Positions 24,898 to 26,668 of a DNA stretch of 26,668 nt are shown in pieces. Below the pieces are notes generated by a model, which saw only the letters and a list, made by a program, of their open reading frames with translations, was not told the DNA's origin and ran no database searches. Origin of the DNA: Brucellaceae bacterium (lineage in GTDB: Bacteria > Pseudomonadota > Alphaproteobacteria > Rhizobiales > Rhizobiaceae); contig JACKJV010000018.1 of NCBI GenBank assembly GCA_020637775.1, positions 1 through 26,668 of the forward strand, read 5' to 3'. The position numbers and the translations under genes were made by a program. How positions within the stretch are numbered: the stretch's first letter is position 1; the number at the start of each line of letters is the position of its first letter.

Positions 24898-25962
24898 TCA
24901 GGCACGATAGCCCGCTTGCACGAGGGCGCGCATGCCTGCCAGTCCGATGGAAAAGCCGGACACGAGGGCAAGCGGCAGTGCGATTGTCAGGCTGTCGGCG
25001 AGAGCCGGGTTGATGTCCCGCGCGGCGCCTGCGGCAAACCGTGACAGGAAAATCACCACGATCAGCACCATGGAGACCCATTCGCCCGGCACGTGAACCC
25101 GGTCCAGGTCGTCGACGACGGCGGCGTCACCGCGCCCCACCCGCTCGCCGGCCAGCGACCCGGCGGTCAACGCCGCGACCAGCATGGCCGCCGCCGCAAG
25201 CGACGCGCCATTGGCGAAGAACGAGGCAAGCCCGATCCCGCACAGCACGACGGGAAGGATCATCAGCCGCGTCTTGCTGACGATGCGCGGTCGCGACCGG
25301 CTCCAGCCCAGCCAGAGCGATGCGGCGAGCAGCGGCCACACCCAGAGCGGGGCGTGCGTGGCAATCTGCGTTACGTCCGGCGCCGCCATCGCATCGTGGC
25401 CGGCGCCCAGCAGGAACATCGGCGCCAGCAGCACGGCCAGACCGGTTCCGGCCACCCCCGTCTTTCGCCGCGACAGCCAGTCGAACCGCCCGCCGCGCCT
25501 GACATGAACCACCACGGCCCCGCAGATCGCGGCCAGCAGGATCACCAGCGGCCAGGCCGCCTTCGATCCGCCCAGCAGAACCTCGTTCATCAGGCGGCCC
25601 GGCACCAGCGTGAACGCCCCGGCAAGGCCGATGGCGCTCCAGTACATGCCGACCACGGCCTTGCGGTGAAACGAGATGCGCCGGGTGCGCGCCGACCAGA
25701 CCACGAGGCCGCTGCTCACCAGCGTCAGGACCGAGAGCAGGTGGATCGGCGAGAATGGCCCGACCATGCGGATGGTGTGGATGAAGAAGGACGTGATCGA
25801 CGTCATGACCATCAGCGCCAGCCACACGCGGCCGAGCACCTTGTGCAGCCGTGTGCCCTTGCGCCCGAACAGCATCCAGGCGCCGAGCACGGCGGCGGGG
25901 ACGACGGTCAGGACATGGATCTGGATGGCCAGCGGCGCGTTGAGGAGCGGGTCGAGGGTCAT
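24898..25962 (-). CDS. Polytopic membrane protein, DUF2306-like N-terminal half
   Basis: A 354-residue integral membrane protein with roughly ten hydrophobic segments. The first 150 residues (IQIHVLTVVPAAVLGAWMLF; GRKGTRLHKVLGRVWLALMV; HLLSVLTLVSSGL; RKAVVGMYWSAIGLAGAF) resemble DUF2306, a family of four-helix membrane proteins with conserved His and Arg, possibly haem-binding. The second half (THAPLWVWPLLAASLWLGWS, SKTRLMILPVVLCGIGLASF) looks like a separate membrane module of the DUF6622 type. Together they appear to be a fusion, which is my inference from motif layout. GGAGA 7 nt before the ATG at 25962 sets the start. It is divergent from a membrane-bound LytTR regulator. Transport or sensing roles are possible, none shown. 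Confidence 0.82.
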   Translation of the reverse strand: MTLDPLLNAPLAIQIHVLTVVPAAVLGAWMLFGRKGTRLHKVLGRVWLALMVMTSITSFFIHTIRMVGPFSPIHLLSVLTLVSSGLVVWSARTRRISFHRKAVVGMYWSAIGLAGAFTLVPGRLMNEVLLGGSKAAWPLVILLAAICGAVVVHVRRGGRFDWLSRRKTGVAGTGLAVLLAPMFLLGAGHDAMAAPDVTQIATHAPLWVWPLLAASLWLGWSRSRPRIVSKTRLMILPVVLCGIGLASFFANGASLAAAAMLVAALTAGSLAGERVGRGDAAVVDDLDRVHVPGEWVSMVLIVVIFLSRFAAGAARDINPALADSLTIALPLALVSGFSIGLAGMRALVQAGYRA

Positions 25963-25971
25963 GGTGTATCT

Positions 25972-25999
25972 CCGTTGGCAAGGCAATTGCCCGTTGCAC
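25972..25999. promoter_or_regulatory. Candidate LytTR-type direct repeats
   Basis: CCGTTGGCA (25972-25980) and CCGTTGCAC (25991-25999) are imperfect 9-bp direct repeats with a 10-bp gap, the geometry of many LytTR sites. A perfect palindrome, GGCAATTGCC (25982-25991), fills the gap. The first repeat touches the ribosome binding site of the minus-strand membrane protein gene. Confidence 0.35.
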
Positions 26000-26069
26000 T
26001 TTCGCCGTCAAGACGCCATGGTCGCCGCTCCACTGCAAAAAGCCATGCGCGGACCGGCCGGAGAACTTC

Positions 26070-26668
26070 GTGAAAGAGACCATTCTGCAATCCACGCTTC
26101 GCGAATTGCAGACGATCCTGGCGAGTCCGCGGCTGTGGCTGGTGTTCGCCGCATCTGTCATCCTCTTCACTGCAACCGGCCCGTTCGGCACGCTGGAAGC
26201 GCTCGCCCTGCCTGCCCGCCTCGGCTACTGGCTGATCGTGCAGAGCCTGACATGGCTGGTCGCGCTGCTTTTCGTCGTCTTCTTCAATGCCGCGCTCGAA
26301 CGCCATGTTGCCCATGCCCTGCCGCGCATGCTCGTCGGCGCCGCGCTGTCGGCCCTGCCCATGGGGCTGGTCCTGCTGATCGTCAATGCAGGCCTGCGGA
26401 ATGCACCCGTGTCGATGGCCGAACTTGTCTCGGACGTCCTTACCGCGCTGCCCATCGCACTGGTCATGTGCCTTCTGTCATGGCTGGCGCTGGACGGAAC
26501 CCGCCCTGGTGATTCCGCCGCTCCGGAACCGGCGCTGGATGCGCCACACCCGGCGGCACCGGCACGCCCTGCCCTGCTGGACCGCTTGCCGGCGGAAAAG
26601 CGTGGCGCGCTGGTTCGTCTTGAAGTGCAGGACCACTACGTCGTCGTCGTCACCACGCGCGGGCGCGA
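26070..26668 (+). CDS. Membrane-anchored LytTR-family regulator (partial)
   Basis: A reading frame of at least 199 codons that continues past the right edge. It begins with GTG at 26070, with GGAGA 5 nt before. Four hydrophobic helices follow: about residues 21-40 (RLWLVFAASVILFTATGPFG), 54-77 (YWLIVQSLTWLVALLFVVFF), 89-111 (MLVGAALSALPMGLVLLIVN) and 125-145 (VLTALPIALVMCLLSWLALD). A Pro/Ala-rich linker leads to RLPAEKRGALVRLEVQDHYV at about residue 170, the start of a LytTR DNA-binding domain. The layout suggests a one-component membrane regulator that binds DNA directly. The divergent polytopic membrane gene is its likely target, by analogy with other LytTR-membrane protein pairs. The end of the domain is not visible. 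Confidence 0.85.
   Translation, partial: MKETILQSTLRELQTILASPRLWLVFAASVILFTATGPFGTLEALALPARLGYWLIVQSLTWLVALLFVVFFNAALERHVAHALPRMLVGAALSALPMGLVLLIVNAGLRNAPVSMAELVSDVLTALPIALVMCLLSWLALDGTRPGDSAAPEPALDAPHPAAPARPALLDRLPAEKRGALVRLEVQDHYVVVVTTRGR

Overview
The window looks like chromosome of a GC-rich alphaproteobacterium, most likely of the order Hyphomicrobiales (Rhizobiales). This rests on the cluster carA / yqeY / dnaG / rpoD, an RpoD that begins and ends like the rhizobial housekeeping sigma factors, and many families common in that order (HlyU-like protein, YcgN-type cysteine-cluster protein, SIMPL protein, TadG-like VWA protein, OmpA-family protein with a low-complexity N-terminal half). I cannot place it to genus from sequence alone.

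Region 1 (about 1-5141) is accessory. It has a LysR-type regulator divergent from a secreted protein made of two tandem ABM-like repeats. A gene-poor stretch of about 550 bp follows, then a tightly coupled triad: a DUF3489 protein, a DUF2924 protein and a large serine recombinase whose start overlaps the previous stop (ATGA). The triad ends about 230 bp from the 3' end of a tRNA gene with anticodon CAT. The LysR/ABM part is visibly less GC-rich than the rest. This looks like the right-hand part of an integrated or decaying mobile element whose left end lies outside the window.

Region 2 (5142-14894) is ordinary chromosome: the tRNA (tRNA-Ile2 by its anticodon arm), a SIMPL-domain periplasmic protein, a small His/Arg-rich secreted protein, a ketosteroid-isomerase-related protein coupled to a GNAT acetyltransferase, a YcgN-family protein, a multidomain protein (DEDDh exonuclease, CBS pair, DUF294 nucleotidyltransferase-like), an OmpA-family protein with nine 19-20-residue repeats, a single-span protein, two lipoproteins, and an hlyU-like/yjbQ pair.

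Region 3 (15018-21917) is the information-processing and pyrimidine/arginine core: rpoD and dnaG on the minus strand, a small DUF2061 membrane protein, yqeY, and carA without carB beside it. Rho-independent terminators are clear between convergent genes.

Region 4 (21954-26668) holds a TadG-like Tad/VWA gene interrupted by one in-frame TAG, a YpfJ-type zinc metallopeptidase, and a two-part polytopic membrane protein divergent from a membrane-anchored LytTR regulator that runs off the right edge.

I found no CRISPR array, no insertion sequence and no convincing new defence system. The points most worth a second look are the amber codon in the TadG-like gene, the DUF3489-DUF2924-recombinase cassette beside the tRNA, the exonuclease-CBS-nucleotidyltransferase fusion, the nested repeats of the OmpA protein, and the direct repeats between the LytTR gene and its divergent neighbour.
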